NCBI GenBank assembly: GCA_017303635.1
Contig: JAFLCG010000003.1
Location: 248,001-312,000 of the forward strand
Reading direction: 5' to 3'
DNA from: Anaerolineae bacterium
Lineage (GTDB): Bacteria > Chloroflexota > Anaerolineae > Aggregatilineales > Phototrophicaceae
DNA: 64,000 bases
The notes below the pieces were generated by a model. That model made no database searches and was not told the DNA's origin. It worked only from the letters and a program-made list of their open reading frames with translations. Below, one piece after another: positions 43,041 through 51,917 of the stretch (positions within the stretch are counted from its first letter, which is position 1; each line of letters starts with the position of its first letter). Both the position numbers and the translations under genes were made by a program.

Positions 43041-44027
43041 TCAAGATTGTGAGGCGGGGAGCCGAACTGTAAAGAGCGAACCCTGCCCTTCCACACTGGT
43101 GAAGTCCAACGATCCGCCGTGCTGCTCTGCGTACAAGGTCGCAATCCGCAGCCCCAGCCCGGAACCCTGCATATAGGTGGCGTTGCTGGCCCGGAAGAAC
43201 GGCTGACCGATGCGGGGCAGGTCAGCCTGGGGAATGCCCAGACCCTGATCGGCGACTTCGATGCAAAGCGCTTCAGGGTCGCGCCGCAAATGCAGATTGA
43301 TGTCGCCCCCTGCGGGAGAGAACTTGATGGCATTGACGAGTAAATGCAGCAGCATATCTGTGAGCAACTTTGGATCCCCCGGATAGTGGAGATCGCCGCT
43401 GATGGTGAGATGCAATTGATGTGCCGGTGTGGACATTCCCTGCGCCTGGCTCAGGGCTGCCTGCGCGAGTTCACTCAGGTCGAGCGGTTCCGGTGCGAAG
43501 ACATGATCGCTTTTGCCATGGACGATCATCACCTGGTCGATCAGGCTATCCAAATGGCTGACCTGGGTGCGGATTTTGTCGAAGTATTCTTTCTTTTTTG
43601 CGCTTTCGAGTTTGCTATCGTAGCGCTCCAGCAGAAAGGTCGTGGTATTGATGACCGTCAGTGGATTGCGGAAACGGTGGGTGATCATCGAGATGAAGCG
43701 GCTGGTCATCTGATCAAGCTGGCTTTGCTCGGATTCATGTGAGAGCGCAATCACACCATGACCATTCGGATAGCCGCTCGGTTGAGGGATCAGGCTCAGT
43801 GCATACACCTTGTCCGCCAGGGTGAGTGCCGCGCTGCCGACTTCGCCCTTCATGGCTGCTTCGACCGCGGTCAGCAAGCCCTGATGGTCGGCCCCCAGCG
43901 ACTGAATCGATTGGCCGAGCTGCCATCCGGTCGCGGCGGCGGCTGTGCCATACAAACTCGTCAACCGGCCTTCACTATTCAGGCTGAAGATCAGTGCGTG
44001 GGTCGCATTCGGTTCAGACGGAGCCAT
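43041..44027 (-). CDS. PAS-like soluble sensor histidine kinase
   Basis: 328 residues. The first 100 residues (ALIFSLNSEGRLTSLYGTAAAATGW...) look like a PAS sensor fold. The kinase core follows: H-box SMITHRFRNPLTVI with H117, N-box LLTDMLLHLLVNAIKFSP, G1 DQGLGIP and G2 GSGLGLRIATLYAEQHGG. There is no membrane helix. No response regulator is adjacent on this strand, but an orphan response regulator-GAF-TIR gene starts 0.8 kb away in the opposite direction and is the nearest candidate partner. Separate from the ECF42 operon, with 103 bp between. Confidence 0.92.
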   Translation of the reverse strand: MAPSEPNATHALIFSLNSEGRLTSLYGTAAAATGWQLGQSIQSLGADHQGLLTAVEAAMKGEVGSAALTLADKVYALSLIPQPSGYPNGHGVIALSHESEQSQLDQMTSRFISMITHRFRNPLTVINTTTFLLERYDSKLESAKKKEYFDKIRTQVSHLDSLIDQVMIVHGKSDHVFAPEPLDLSELAQAALSQAQGMSTPAHQLHLTISGDLHYPGDPKLLTDMLLHLLVNAIKFSPAGGDINLHLRRDPEALCIEVADQGLGIPQADLPRIGQPFFRASNATYMQGSGLGLRIATLYAEQHGGSLDFTSVEGQGSLFTVRLPASQS

Positions 44028-44144
44028 ACTTCAAATCGCCTCAGACATTACAGTTTATAGGATTAGTGTAATCCCGTAATGCGTCTGTCAACACAAGCGA
44101 TTCATGAAGATTTTGCAAACCCCGGCGGTGGTCTGCTCAAGACT

Positions 44145-44672
44145 TTAGACCTGATAGCGTTCGTGGAACCATTCGTCCGTGACGGACCAGGGTTCGCCCG
44201 CCGTACCGATGCACAGCCATGCGCCTACCGGCACCAACGTCAGTTCCGGGCTTTCGATGCTCTGGACATAAGCAGGCGTTTTTAACTGCTTGGCCCAAAC
44301 CCCGGCGACCTTGTAGTAAGGTTTGCAGCCCAGGCTTAGCAGGTGGGCTTCGGTCGGGCTGGGCGACCATGTGTCGTCATCCCAGGGTAGGTACGTGGCA
44401 TCGAAGATGGCTGGCTCAATCGGGCGCGGCTCATAATCTTCGAGCTTCGCCTTGACCTCTGTACCGGCCACATAGGCGATGTAATCCCCGGCCTCTGCGA
44501 CGATGGTGTCATAAGGGGTTTTGATCGTCATCGGGGCGGTGCCTTCTGGCAGGCGTCGCACCAGGCTGACCCGTTTGACCGGCAGGTAATACCGAAACCC
44601 TTTCCGGGTGAGTTCTGCCGGAGTCCAGGGCCGCTGGCGGTAAATAGTGGCTGTGGGGGGTGATACTGGCAT
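44145..44672 (-). CDS. hypothetical protein with two AGDY-type repeats
   Basis: 175 residues from ATG 44672 (GAGG 8 nt upstream). It contains two related half-sites: VAEAGDYIAYVAG...PRPIEPAIFDATY (residues about 60-100) and VPVGAWLCIGTAGEPWSVTDEWFHERYQ (about 140-175). Each has the V-x-x-G-D/A-Y/W-L/I pattern followed by W-x-V-x-x-x-x-F-x-x-x-Y seen in small unassigned proteins that accompany phage and metabolic genes. There is no signal peptide. It lies divergent from the response regulator-TIR gene. Function unknown. Confidence 0.6.
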   Translation of the reverse strand: MPVSPPTATIYRQRPWTPAELTRKGFRYYLPVKRVSLVRRLPEGTAPMTIKTPYDTIVAEAGDYIAYVAGTEVKAKLEDYEPRPIEPAIFDATYLPWDDDTWSPSPTEAHLLSLGCKPYYKVAGVWAKQLKTPAYVQSIESPELTLVPVGAWLCIGTAGEPWSVTDEWFHERYQV

Positions 44673-44836
44673 GGCTGGGCCCTCGACCAAATCAGGCGCT
44701 GACCACAGTATACGTCCCCTGTTTATGGGACGCCACCCGACGAATTAGGGGTATATCCAGTCCGTTTATTGGCAGTCTGCCCGGTTTTGAGGTCGAATAG
44801 AGTTTGTATCACCGAGTACATACCACAGGCTATCCC

Positions 44837-46225
44837 ATGCGCGATGAATTGATCCTGGTCGTGGATGACCATCAGGCCATGCGCTCCCTGATGAGCGACA
44901 TCCTGATCCCCGAAGGTTATACCGTCATTCAGGCCATCAATGGGCTGGATGCCCTGGAAAAGATCCAGTTGCATTCGTTTGACCTCATCATCACCGACCT
45001 GCAAATGGATAAGATGGATGGGGAAGCCCTCATTATCCATCTGAATGAAGAAGGCAGCCAACTGCCCATCATCGTCATGACCGGACACGGTTCCGAGTCG
45101 GTTGCGACGCGCCTGTTCCGCATGGGGGTACGGGACTACCTCATCAAAGGTGAGAAGGGGGTCAACCCTGTCGAGGTGCTGGAAGCGGTCGATCGCAGCC
45201 TTCGGGAACGCCGCGTGACGCGGGAGCGCGATGATTTGGCCCGCGAAATCACCCGCGCCAATGTTGGCAATAACCGCCGTTTCCAGGAATTAAAGGCGCT
45301 CTATAAAGTCGGGCGCATCATCGCTAACCTGCCGGTGCCCGACCTGGAAAATGACCTTGCCAAAGTCTTTGTCTATACCCTCACGGCTGCCCATCGCCTG
45401 ATCGGCAGTCACGAGAGTGCCATCTACCTGGCAGAAGGGCACCAGTTGGTCTGCTACTGCCTGCAGAACGTCGGTGAGGACCGGCCTCATCCGGTGCGTT
45501 ACGTCGTTGATGACCCGCTTGCCCATCATGTGATGGAAACCCGGGAAGCGCTCAAAACCAGCCAGGATGGTCAGGGTGGACCTTCCCCGTTCCCGCTGGC
45601 CGGGGCCATGGCCGCGCCTATCCGCCGCGCCAACCAGGCCCTGGGGGCCATCGTCATTCGGCAGTTTGGTGGCACACCCCGGCAGTTCGACGATCATGAA
45701 CTGGAATATCTGTCAGGTCTGGCGGATTATCTGGCGATGGCGGTGGAATCCAGCCTGCGCGGTCGGGCCAAAGCCGCCCCTGCCCCGGCGCAGATTGCGC
45801 CAAAAGCCCCGGCATCTGTCGCCATTCCAACCCCGCCGGTCTTCATTTCGTACAGTCGGCAGGATGGGATGAAGTACGCCCAGACCCTGGTGACACAGTT
45901 ACGGCAATCCAACTTCAACATCTGGTTCGATCAGGATTCGTTGGAAGCGGGCAAGAACTGGCTGAACGAGGTCAATACCGCCCTGCACGAGTGCGCCGCC
46001 ATGGTGCTCTGCGTGACGCCGGACGCGCTGCAATCCTTCTATGTGCAGATCGAGTATCAGTACTTTATTGATGAGCGCAAACCGATTGTGCCGCTGATTT
46101 GTATGCCCATCCAGCGTTTACCGGCTCAACTGCGGGTCTTCCAGCACGTCCCATTTGATAATACTGAGTCGATCATCCGGCAGTTAAACCGCATTCTGAA
46201 CATGGGGCGACCTGACCGGGCTTAA
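44837..46225 (+). CDS. response regulator - GAF - TIR fusion protein
   Basis: 462 residues from ATG 44837; the ribosome site is weak and an upstream TTG (44804) is an alternative. Residues 1-125: receiver domain with acidic pair D10/D11, phospho-acceptor D54 (DLIITDLQM), T82 and K104 all present. A coiled linker (RERDDLAREITRANVGNN) leads to a GAF-like domain (about 155-305; LKALYKVGRIIANLP, AAPIRRANQALGAIVIRQF). An Ala/Pro linker precedes a C-terminal TIR domain (about 333-445; VFISYSRQDGMKYAQTL, NIWFDQDSLEAGKNW, and E406 in VQIEYQYF). It probably links phosphorelay input to a TIR output, perhaps NAD+ cleavage. Overlaps the convergent gene by 4 bp. Confidence 0.9.
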   Translation: MRDELILVVDDHQAMRSLMSDILIPEGYTVIQAINGLDALEKIQLHSFDLIITDLQMDKMDGEALIIHLNEEGSQLPIIVMTGHGSESVATRLFRMGVRDYLIKGEKGVNPVEVLEAVDRSLRERRVTRERDDLAREITRANVGNNRRFQELKALYKVGRIIANLPVPDLENDLAKVFVYTLTAAHRLIGSHESAIYLAEGHQLVCYCLQNVGEDRPHPVRYVVDDPLAHHVMETREALKTSQDGQGGPSPFPLAGAMAAPIRRANQALGAIVIRQFGGTPRQFDDHELEYLSGLADYLAMAVESSLRGRAKAAPAPAQIAPKAPASVAIPTPPVFISYSRQDGMKYAQTLVTQLRQSNFNIWFDQDSLEAGKNWLNEVNTALHECAAMVLCVTPDALQSFYVQIEYQYFIDERKPIVPLICMPIQRLPAQLRVFQHVPFDNTESIIRQLNRILNMGRPDRA

Positions 46226-46743
46226 TCGCCCTGCCCAGCCTCTGCTGAAAGAATCGTTCGGGAACCTGCCGCGTAATACAGCCGGTAGATAGCACCGTGT
46301 TCAAATGCCTGGAACACCCGCTTGGGCAGCGTGCCGAGTTCCCAGCTTTGTCCGCCAATGGTCAGAGTCTGGTTGGCGCGGCGGCCCGGCTGCACGCTCA
46401 GGGTGAGGCGTCCCTGGACAGACCGCACGACCCCGCGTTTGATATCCCGGTCATAGCCCAGCCAGCGGAACAGCGACTGCGCCGGGCCAAAGCCCAGCGC
46501 CCACAACGTCACTGCCCCGCCGACCCAGAAGACGAGTGCCCCGCCCAGCCGCACCCGCAGCACCAGCACCAGGGCGATCAGCGTCATCGCCAGCCCCAGG
46601 GTCAGCAACCAGCCTTGCAACCGGCGTTGGTTGGTGAGCCGGAGCCGCTGCCGGGGACTGAGTTCCCCGGCACGGTTAGCCGCCAGATCGTCCGCGTCGA
46701 AGTCGAGCGCGTCCATCAGGCGGTCATCAGGTAAGGTGGACAC
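46222..46743 (-). CDS. hypothetical membrane protein with two helices
   Basis: 173 residues from a GTG at 46743; ATG 46716 is an alternative. A polar N-terminus (SPRQRLRLTNQRRLQGW) is followed by two membrane helices (WLLTLGLAMTLIALVLVLRV and LGGALVFWVGGAVTLWALGFG). The C-terminal half is soluble and beta-rich (VVRSVQGRLTLSVQPGRRANQTLTIGGQSWEL ... AIYRLYYAAGSRTILSAE), like a small domain of unassigned membrane proteins that control surface signals. The family is not recognised. Its stop overlaps the stop of the RR-GAF-TIR gene, and it starts 19 bp before the aldo/keto reductase 3' end on the same strand. Confidence 0.65.
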   Translation of the reverse strand: MSTLPDDRLMDALDFDADDLAANRAGELSPRQRLRLTNQRRLQGWLLTLGLAMTLIALVLVLRVRLGGALVFWVGGAVTLWALGFGPAQSLFRWLGYDRDIKRGVVRSVQGRLTLSVQPGRRANQTLTIGGQSWELGTLPKRVFQAFEHGAIYRLYYAAGSRTILSAEAGQGD

Positions 46744-46762
46744 AGGCGCGGCTCAAGCGATC

Positions 46763-47800
46763 CTATTTGTACAACGGGGTAGCGACCGGGTTGCGTTCCT
46801 GGAAGCCGCGCTGATGCCAGTAGGGATAAATGGTATCCAGCTCACTGACCGCATCCAGCCGCGCCACCTGTTCCGGGGTCAGGTTCCAGCCGACCGCACC
46901 CAGGTTGTCGAGCAGTTGGGCCTCGGTGCGCGCGCCGATGATGACGCTGGAAATGGTCGGGCGTTGCAGCAGCCAGTTGAGCGAGACCTGCGAGACGGTC
47001 TTGCCGGTTTCCTGACTGATGGCATCCAGCACATCGACCACGCTGTACAGCCATTCATCGGAGATCGGCGGGCCTTCGGCGGCCCCCTGCGCCACACGAC
47101 TGCCATCGGGGATTGGCTGACCCCGGCGGAAGCGCCCGCTCAGGCGGCCCTGCGAGAGCGGCCCCCAGACCAGCGTGCCAACCCGCTGATCCAGCGCCAG
47201 CGGCATCAGTTCCCATTCATATTCGCGGCGCAGCAGCGAGTAGTGCGCCTGATGCGCCATATACCGCGCCCAGCCGTATTTCTCCGAAATCGCCAGCGAC
47301 TTCATCAGGTGCCAGCCGGAGAAGTTGGAGCAGGCCAGGAAGCGCACCTTGCCACTCTGCACCAGCATATCCAGCGCCCGCAGGGTTTCTTCCACATCGG
47401 TGCGGGCGTCAAAGCCGTGCATGGTGTAGATGTCGATGTAATCGGTCTTGAGGCGGCGCAGGCTGGCCTCCACCGACTTGATGATGTGCACCCGCGAGTT
47501 GCCCACATCATTGGGCTCGTCGCTCATGCGGAAGGTGGCTTTGGTCGAGATGTAGAGTTGATCCCGCCGCCCCTGAATCACTTCACCCAGAATTTCTTCC
47601 GACTGACCAAATGAGTAGATGTCGGCGGTGTCAAACAGGTTGGCCCCGGCCTCCATACAAATATCGACCAGCCGCCGGGCTTCGGCAACGTCACTCTTGC
47701 CCCATTTGCCGAAGAACGGATGATTCCCGCCGAAGGTACCGGTGCCGAAGCTGAGGGCTGGCACCATGAAGCCCGAACCGCCCAATAATCTGTATTCCAC
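46763..47800 (-). CDS. aldo/keto reductase
   Basis: 345 residues from a GTG at 47800, 8 nt after AGGAG; the product then begins MEYRLLGGSGFMVPALSFGTGTFGG, the normal family N-terminus (the GTG at 47809 sits too near the ribosome site). The catalytic tetrad is present: DTADIYSFGQSE (Asp, Tyr), STKATF (Lys) and DIYTMHGFD (His). The NADPH-binding C-terminus reads VIIGARTEAQLLDNLGAVGW. It is a (beta/alpha)8-barrel oxidoreductase of the YajO/YhdN-like group; the carbonyl substrate is unknown. It lies downstream of the ABC importer but 136 bp apart, so linkage is uncertain. Confidence 0.93.
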   Translation of the reverse strand: MEYRLLGGSGFMVPALSFGTGTFGGNHPFFGKWGKSDVAEARRLVDICMEAGANLFDTADIYSFGQSEEILGEVIQGRRDQLYISTKATFRMSDEPNDVGNSRVHIIKSVEASLRRLKTDYIDIYTMHGFDARTDVEETLRALDMLVQSGKVRFLACSNFSGWHLMKSLAISEKYGWARYMAHQAHYSLLRREYEWELMPLALDQRVGTLVWGPLSQGRLSGRFRRGQPIPDGSRVAQGAAEGPPISDEWLYSVVDVLDAISQETGKTVSQVSLNWLLQRPTISSVIIGARTEAQLLDNLGAVGWNLTPEQVARLDAVSELDTIYPYWHQRGFQERNPVATPLYK

Positions 47801-47936
47801 GATGAACACTCCTGACTAAGCTGCGCAGATGCTGCAAACTCTATTTCCAACAGAGTTTACCGCGCTCACGCCCGCCCTGCCCACATGACCAATTCTTTTG
47901 TGGTTGGCGGTGCTTTCAGGACTGCGGGGCAGGAGT

Positions 47937-48986
47937 CTAGTCTTTGCCGCGCATCCGGGGATCGAGCGCATCGCGCAGGCCATCGCCCAGGAAGTTGAAA
48001 GCAAACATCACCAGAAAGAGCGCCAGCGCCGGGAACAACGCCTGGTTCGGGTAGCTGCGGATGGCGTTCGCGCCTTCGGAGATCATGCTGCCCCAACTGG
48101 GGGTCGGTTGCTGCACCCCTAGCCCGATGAAACTGAGGAAGGCTTCATAGGAGATGTAGGTGGGGATCGTGAGCGTTTCCGCGACGATCAGTGGGCCGAG
48201 GATGTTGGGCAGGATATGCCCCCAGAGGATGCGGGGAGTTTTGGAGCCAATGGAGCGCGAGGCCAGGATGTACTCCTGCTCGCGGGCGGCCAGTACCTGA
48301 CCACGCACCAGGCGGGCCATCTGCATCCACGAAGTCAGGCCAATACCCACGAAGATGAAGAGCATCCCGCCGCTGTTTTTATCAAACTGACCCAGGGTAG
48401 CGGCCAGCGATCCCGGTTCCGGGGCGACAGTGCTAAAGCGGAAGAAGGTCATCAACAGGATGATGAACAGTAGCGTGGGAAACGCATACATGATGTCAAC
48501 GGCGCGCATCAGCACGTTATCGACCACGCCGCCGAAGTACCCGGCAGCCATACCGACGAACAGGCCGATGGCGATGGCGAACAACGGCCCGATGAAAGCG
48601 ACCGTCAGCGAAACACGTGAGCCATAGATGATCCGGCTGAGGAGATCCCGCCCCAGTGCGTCCGCGCCCAGGGTATAGCTTTCGTCAATGATGACGTAGC
48701 CGCCTTCCTGACCTTCCGGAATCATGCTGGGGAAGACCCGGGTCACCCAGGTTGGGGCGCTATCCCCGGATTTAAAATTGGCTTCCGCAAAGCCTCGGGG
48801 GGCGATTTGATCGGCAAAGATAGCGACCAGGATCATCAGGATGATGATGACAAAGCCAATGACGGCCAGACGGTTGCGGACGAGCCGCCGCAGCGAATTG
48901 GCCCACAGGCTTTCACCTTTCGGGCGTTCACTCAGGCTGGTGACGCCGCTGCCGGGTAATTTCGAGGGTTGGGACAACGTAGCCAT
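47937..48986 (-). CDS. oligopeptide-type ABC transporter permease (OppC/DppC)
   Basis: 349 residues. N-terminal cytoplasmic segment (SLRRLVRNRLAVIGFVIIILMILVAIFADQIAP) typical of OppC, then HLGADALGRDLLSRIIYGSRVSL-like text (LGADALGRDLLSRIIYGSR) and the EAA loop YILASRSIGSKTPRILWGHILPN, which contacts the ATPase. It has six membrane helices and ends LRDALDPRMRGKD. It is the third gene of the importer operon, 20 bp after the OppB-like gene. No ATP-binding subunits follow; the next gene is an aldo/keto reductase. Confidence 0.95.
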   Translation of the reverse strand: MATLSQPSKLPGSGVTSLSERPKGESLWANSLRRLVRNRLAVIGFVIIILMILVAIFADQIAPRGFAEANFKSGDSAPTWVTRVFPSMIPEGQEGGYVIIDESYTLGADALGRDLLSRIIYGSRVSLTVAFIGPLFAIAIGLFVGMAAGYFGGVVDNVLMRAVDIMYAFPTLLFIILLMTFFRFSTVAPEPGSLAATLGQFDKNSGGMLFIFVGIGLTSWMQMARLVRGQVLAAREQEYILASRSIGSKTPRILWGHILPNILGPLIVAETLTIPTYISYEAFLSFIGLGVQQPTPSWGSMISEGANAIRSYPNQALFPALALFLVMFAFNFLGDGLRDALDPRMRGKD

Positions 48987-49006
48987 AAGATATACGCCTC
49001 TACGGA

Positions 49007-50023
49007 TTACGACAGGCGAATGCGTGGGTCAAGCCAGGCATAGACGACATCGACGAACAGATTTGCCAGCACCAGAAAGACCGCATATAGCAGGATCGTC
49101 CCCATGACGACCGTGAAATCCCGGTTGGTCACGCTGGTGACGAAGTAGCGGCCCATCCCCGGTACCGAGAAGAAGGTTTCGGTCACGAAAGTGCCGGTCA
49201 CCAGGGCGGCGAATAACGGCCCGATGATGGTCACAACCGGGATGAGCGCGTTCTTCAGCGCGTGAACCAGCACCACTTTTTGTTCCGAGAGGCCTTTGGC
49301 GCGGGCGGTACGGATGTAATCCTCACCCAGCACCTGGAGCAGGCTGGCACGGGTCAGGCGGGCCATGATAGCGGACTGGGCAAAGCCGAGGGCAAAGGCG
49401 GGCATAATCATATGCGCCAGAGTCCCCCAGCCAGAGACAGGCAAGGTCCCCCACTGAACCCCGAAGAAGTATTGCAACAGCGGGGCCATGATGATAATGG
49501 GGATGGAGACGCCGATGATGGCGACACCCATGCTGGCGTAGTCATAACGGGTATTACGCTTGAGCGCAGCTACAATGCCCAGCGGCACGCCAATCGCCAG
49601 CGAGACAATCAGCGCAGCGCTGCCCAGTTGGATCGAAACCGGCAGGTTCTCTAAAAAGAGCTGGTTGACGGTGCGGCTGCGGACGCGAAGTGAAGGACCG
49701 AAGTTCATCCAGCGGAAGGCGGCTTCTTCACCCAGGAACGGTAAATCAATGTTGATCAAATAATCTTCTGTCAGTGTGCGCTTGAAAGTCGAGTCCGTGA
49801 TGCGCGGGACCAGAATATCACCGACGTATTTCAGGTACTGATTGATGAGGGGTTGGTCGAGGCCGAACTTGGCGGTCAGGCTGCGCTGCACCGGGGCGGG
49901 GACGCCGCGCTCGGAGTTAAAAGGGCCGCCGGGTACCGCCCGCAAAAGGACAAAGGTGATCGCACTGACAACGAATAAGACCAGAAACATCCATAAAAAG
50001 CGGCGTACTATAAAGCGAACCAT
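49007..50023 (-). CDS. oligopeptide-type ABC transporter permease (OppB/DppB)
   Basis: 338 residues opening MVRFIVRRFLWMFLVLFVVSAITFVLLRAVPGGPF, the classical OppB N-terminus. The EAA loop is DYIRTARAKGLSEQKVVLVHALKNALIPVV, and the end VDVVYAWLDPRIRLS is also standard. It forms a heterodimeric channel with the OppC-like protein encoded next. The gap of 137 bp to the binding-protein gene contains two hairpins, which may reduce expression of the permeases relative to the binding protein. Confidence 0.95.
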   Translation of the reverse strand: MVRFIVRRFLWMFLVLFVVSAITFVLLRAVPGGPFNSERGVPAPVQRSLTAKFGLDQPLINQYLKYVGDILVPRITDSTFKRTLTEDYLINIDLPFLGEEAAFRWMNFGPSLRVRSRTVNQLFLENLPVSIQLGSAALIVSLAIGVPLGIVAALKRNTRYDYASMGVAIIGVSIPIIIMAPLLQYFFGVQWGTLPVSGWGTLAHMIMPAFALGFAQSAIMARLTRASLLQVLGEDYIRTARAKGLSEQKVVLVHALKNALIPVVTIIGPLFAALVTGTFVTETFFSVPGMGRYFVTSVTNRDFTVVMGTILLYAVFLVLANLFVDVVYAWLDPRIRLS

Positions 50024-50086
50024 CGGCTTTGCCCCCTGACCGGAGAGCGTCCATCAAGACGCCCCTACGTTGCATCAATCGTGTGA

Positions 50087-50146
50087 ACAGGGGCGGCCCA
50101 GCGAGCCACCCCTGTACGTATCCCCTCGCCTTATATGAGAGGGGAT
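50087..50146 (-). terminator. two hairpins between binding-protein and permease genes
   Basis: ATCCCCTC/GAGGGGAT (50120-50146) lies 14 bp past the binding-protein stop; ACAGGGGCGGC/GCCACCCCTGT (50087-50115, one mismatch) follows. A CCCTAC-capped palindrome (50045-50068) lies further on. Such structures commonly stabilise the binding-protein message and limit read-through. Confidence 0.55.
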
Positions 50147-50160
50147 GAAGGTTCAATCAC

Positions 50161-51840
50161 CTAGCGATTGATGTCCCACTTCTCGTAGTATTCACGAGTG
50201 ATGAAAGAGTGGGTGCGGGTGACATACGGCGCAGTCAGGTCATTGGTGACGTAGTAATACATCGGGGCAATGGCGGCCTCGGTGTTCACGAGGATGTCAT
50301 CAGCCTGAGCATAGAGCGCAGCACGTTCTTCGACGGTCGGGGCTGCGAAGGCCTGATCAACCAGGGCATCGTAGTCGGCGTTCGACCAGTGGGTGTCATT
50401 CTCGCTCAGCAGGTCGCTGTGCCAGCCGGCATCATAGTAGAAGTTATGAGCATCCGGATAGTCATAGCACCAGGCCGCGCGATAGACATCGTAGTTGCCA
50501 CGGGTGTCCAGATAGGTGGCGAAGTCGGCAGTGGCGATCTGAACGTTCACGCCGAGGGTTTCCGCCCACATCTGCTGAACAGCCTGGGCGATGGTCGCAT
50601 GCAGACCGCTCTCGTTGTGGAACAGGGTCAGGTTGAAGTCAGCAGCGGTCTTGCCGGTTTCCGCCAGGTATTCACCCCACAGGGCAGCAGCGCCTTCGAG
50701 GTCGGTGCCGATGCCGATATCCGGGAAGGTTTCCGAAGTCGGGGCGGCATTCAGGGTGGGCAGGGCGAAGAGGCCAGCCGGGATCTGACCCGCACCGAGG
50801 ACATCAGTGGTCAGGGTTTCGCGATCAATCGCCATGGAGAAGGCCTGGCGAGCGCGGGCATCGTTAAACGGTTCGCGTTCGACGTTGAACCCGTAGTAGT
50901 AGGTGCAGGTGCCGGGGCCGGTGAAGTAGGAGGCGCTGAGGTTGGCATCGGCACTGATGCGGGCGTATTCGGTATCCGGAGCTTCGGCCACATCCAGCGT
51001 ACCGGCTTCAAACTCGGTCAGCTGAACTTCTTCATCCAGGAAACGGAACACGACTTCATCGAGCGCCGGGACGGGGATATTTTCGGTTCCAGGCCACAGC
51101 GGGTTCTTGATCAGGGTCAGGCTGCCGCCGTCACCACGGACCCATTCCTTCAGGGCGAAGGGGCCATAGGTGGCGATGTTTTCCGGATCAATCCAGAACT
51201 CGGCATATTCTTCGATGATCGACTGCGGCTGCGCCATCGTCACCCACATGGTGAAGATGAAGGGCACCACGGCCGACGGTGCGGGGGTGGTGATGGTCAG
51301 TGTATTGCTGTCCACCACGGCCACCTGCACATCTTCGGCAGCGCCTTCACCGTTGCTGTATTCCGGCGCGCCAACGATCCACGGGCTGAGGACGTACTGA
51401 TAGGGGGCGGCGGTTTCCGGGTTCAGCGAACGCAGGATACCGTACGCGAAGTCCTGGGCGGTGACGACCAGCGGGGTGCCATCGGCACCGACCAACTGCT
51501 CGACCGCATCAATTTCCGCGTTGTAACGCACCCAGGGCACATTCTCCATGATGTCGAAGGTGTAGGTCAGACCGTCTTCGGAAACCGTCCAGGTCGCCAT
51601 ACCCGACCCCAGGGCTGCGGTTTCTTCATTCGGGCGAGCCAGCGCGACAAAAATTTCATCAATGATCTGAACCGAGGGAACATCTTCAGCAATAGCGGGG
51701 TCAATAGTGGGAATATCACTGGAACCCATCTGACGTCCGGTGACGAGGATTTTCTTATCCTGGGCGCCAACCAGACCGACGGACAGCGAGGCCAGCAGGG
51801 CGATGACGAGCAGCAGCCCTACCAAACGATTCCTGGACAT
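50161..51840 (-). CDS. ABC transporter substrate-binding protein, family 5 (oligopeptide type)
   Basis: 559 residues; AAGGAGAG precedes ATG 51840. MSRNRLVGLLLVIALLASLSVGLVGAQ is a signal peptide, without a lipobox cysteine. The family-5 framework is clear: TIDPAIAEDVPSVQIIDEIFVALA, WTVSEDGLTYTFDIMENVPW, DFAYGILRSLNPETAAPY, YGFNVEREPFNDARARQAFSMAIDRETL and YRAAWCYDYPDAHNFYY. Family-5 proteins bind peptides, nickel or oligosaccharides. It is the first gene of the operon and has its own promoter candidate upstream. The peptide-type permeases downstream favour peptide import. Confidence 0.95.
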   Translation of the reverse strand: MSRNRLVGLLLVIALLASLSVGLVGAQDKKILVTGRQMGSSDIPTIDPAIAEDVPSVQIIDEIFVALARPNEETAALGSGMATWTVSEDGLTYTFDIMENVPWVRYNAEIDAVEQLVGADGTPLVVTAQDFAYGILRSLNPETAAPYQYVLSPWIVGAPEYSNGEGAAEDVQVAVVDSNTLTITTPAPSAVVPFIFTMWVTMAQPQSIIEEYAEFWIDPENIATYGPFALKEWVRGDGGSLTLIKNPLWPGTENIPVPALDEVVFRFLDEEVQLTEFEAGTLDVAEAPDTEYARISADANLSASYFTGPGTCTYYYGFNVEREPFNDARARQAFSMAIDRETLTTDVLGAGQIPAGLFALPTLNAAPTSETFPDIGIGTDLEGAAALWGEYLAETGKTAADFNLTLFHNESGLHATIAQAVQQMWAETLGVNVQIATADFATYLDTRGNYDVYRAAWCYDYPDAHNFYYDAGWHSDLLSENDTHWSNADYDALVDQAFAAPTVEERAALYAQADDILVNTEAAIAPMYYYVTNDLTAPYVTRTHSFITREYYEKWDINR

Positions 51841-51886
51841 AGGCTCTCCTTTGTATGAAGTGAAACGATTCTGTTGTGCGTTGTGT

Positions 51887-51917
51887 TGTATACGCGCTGC
51901 TCACTCGATGGGTTCAA
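51887..51917 (-). promoter_or_regulatory. possible promoter of the peptide importer operon
   Basis: On the minus strand TTGAAC (complement of 51912-51917), 19-nt spacer, TATACA (complement of 51887-51892), 47 bp before the start codon. The spacing is long. Confidence 0.35.

Noticed and set aside
46631..47614. Plus-strand frame opposite the aldo/keto reductase
   Set aside because: The reductase has a complete catalytic tetrad on the other strand; the frame has no ribosome site or homology.
50209..51858. Long plus-strand open frame (549 codons) over the peptide-binding protein gene
   Set aside because: Exact antisense of a well-conserved family-5 binding protein; composition (G, V, R, H) is a codon-shadow artefact.
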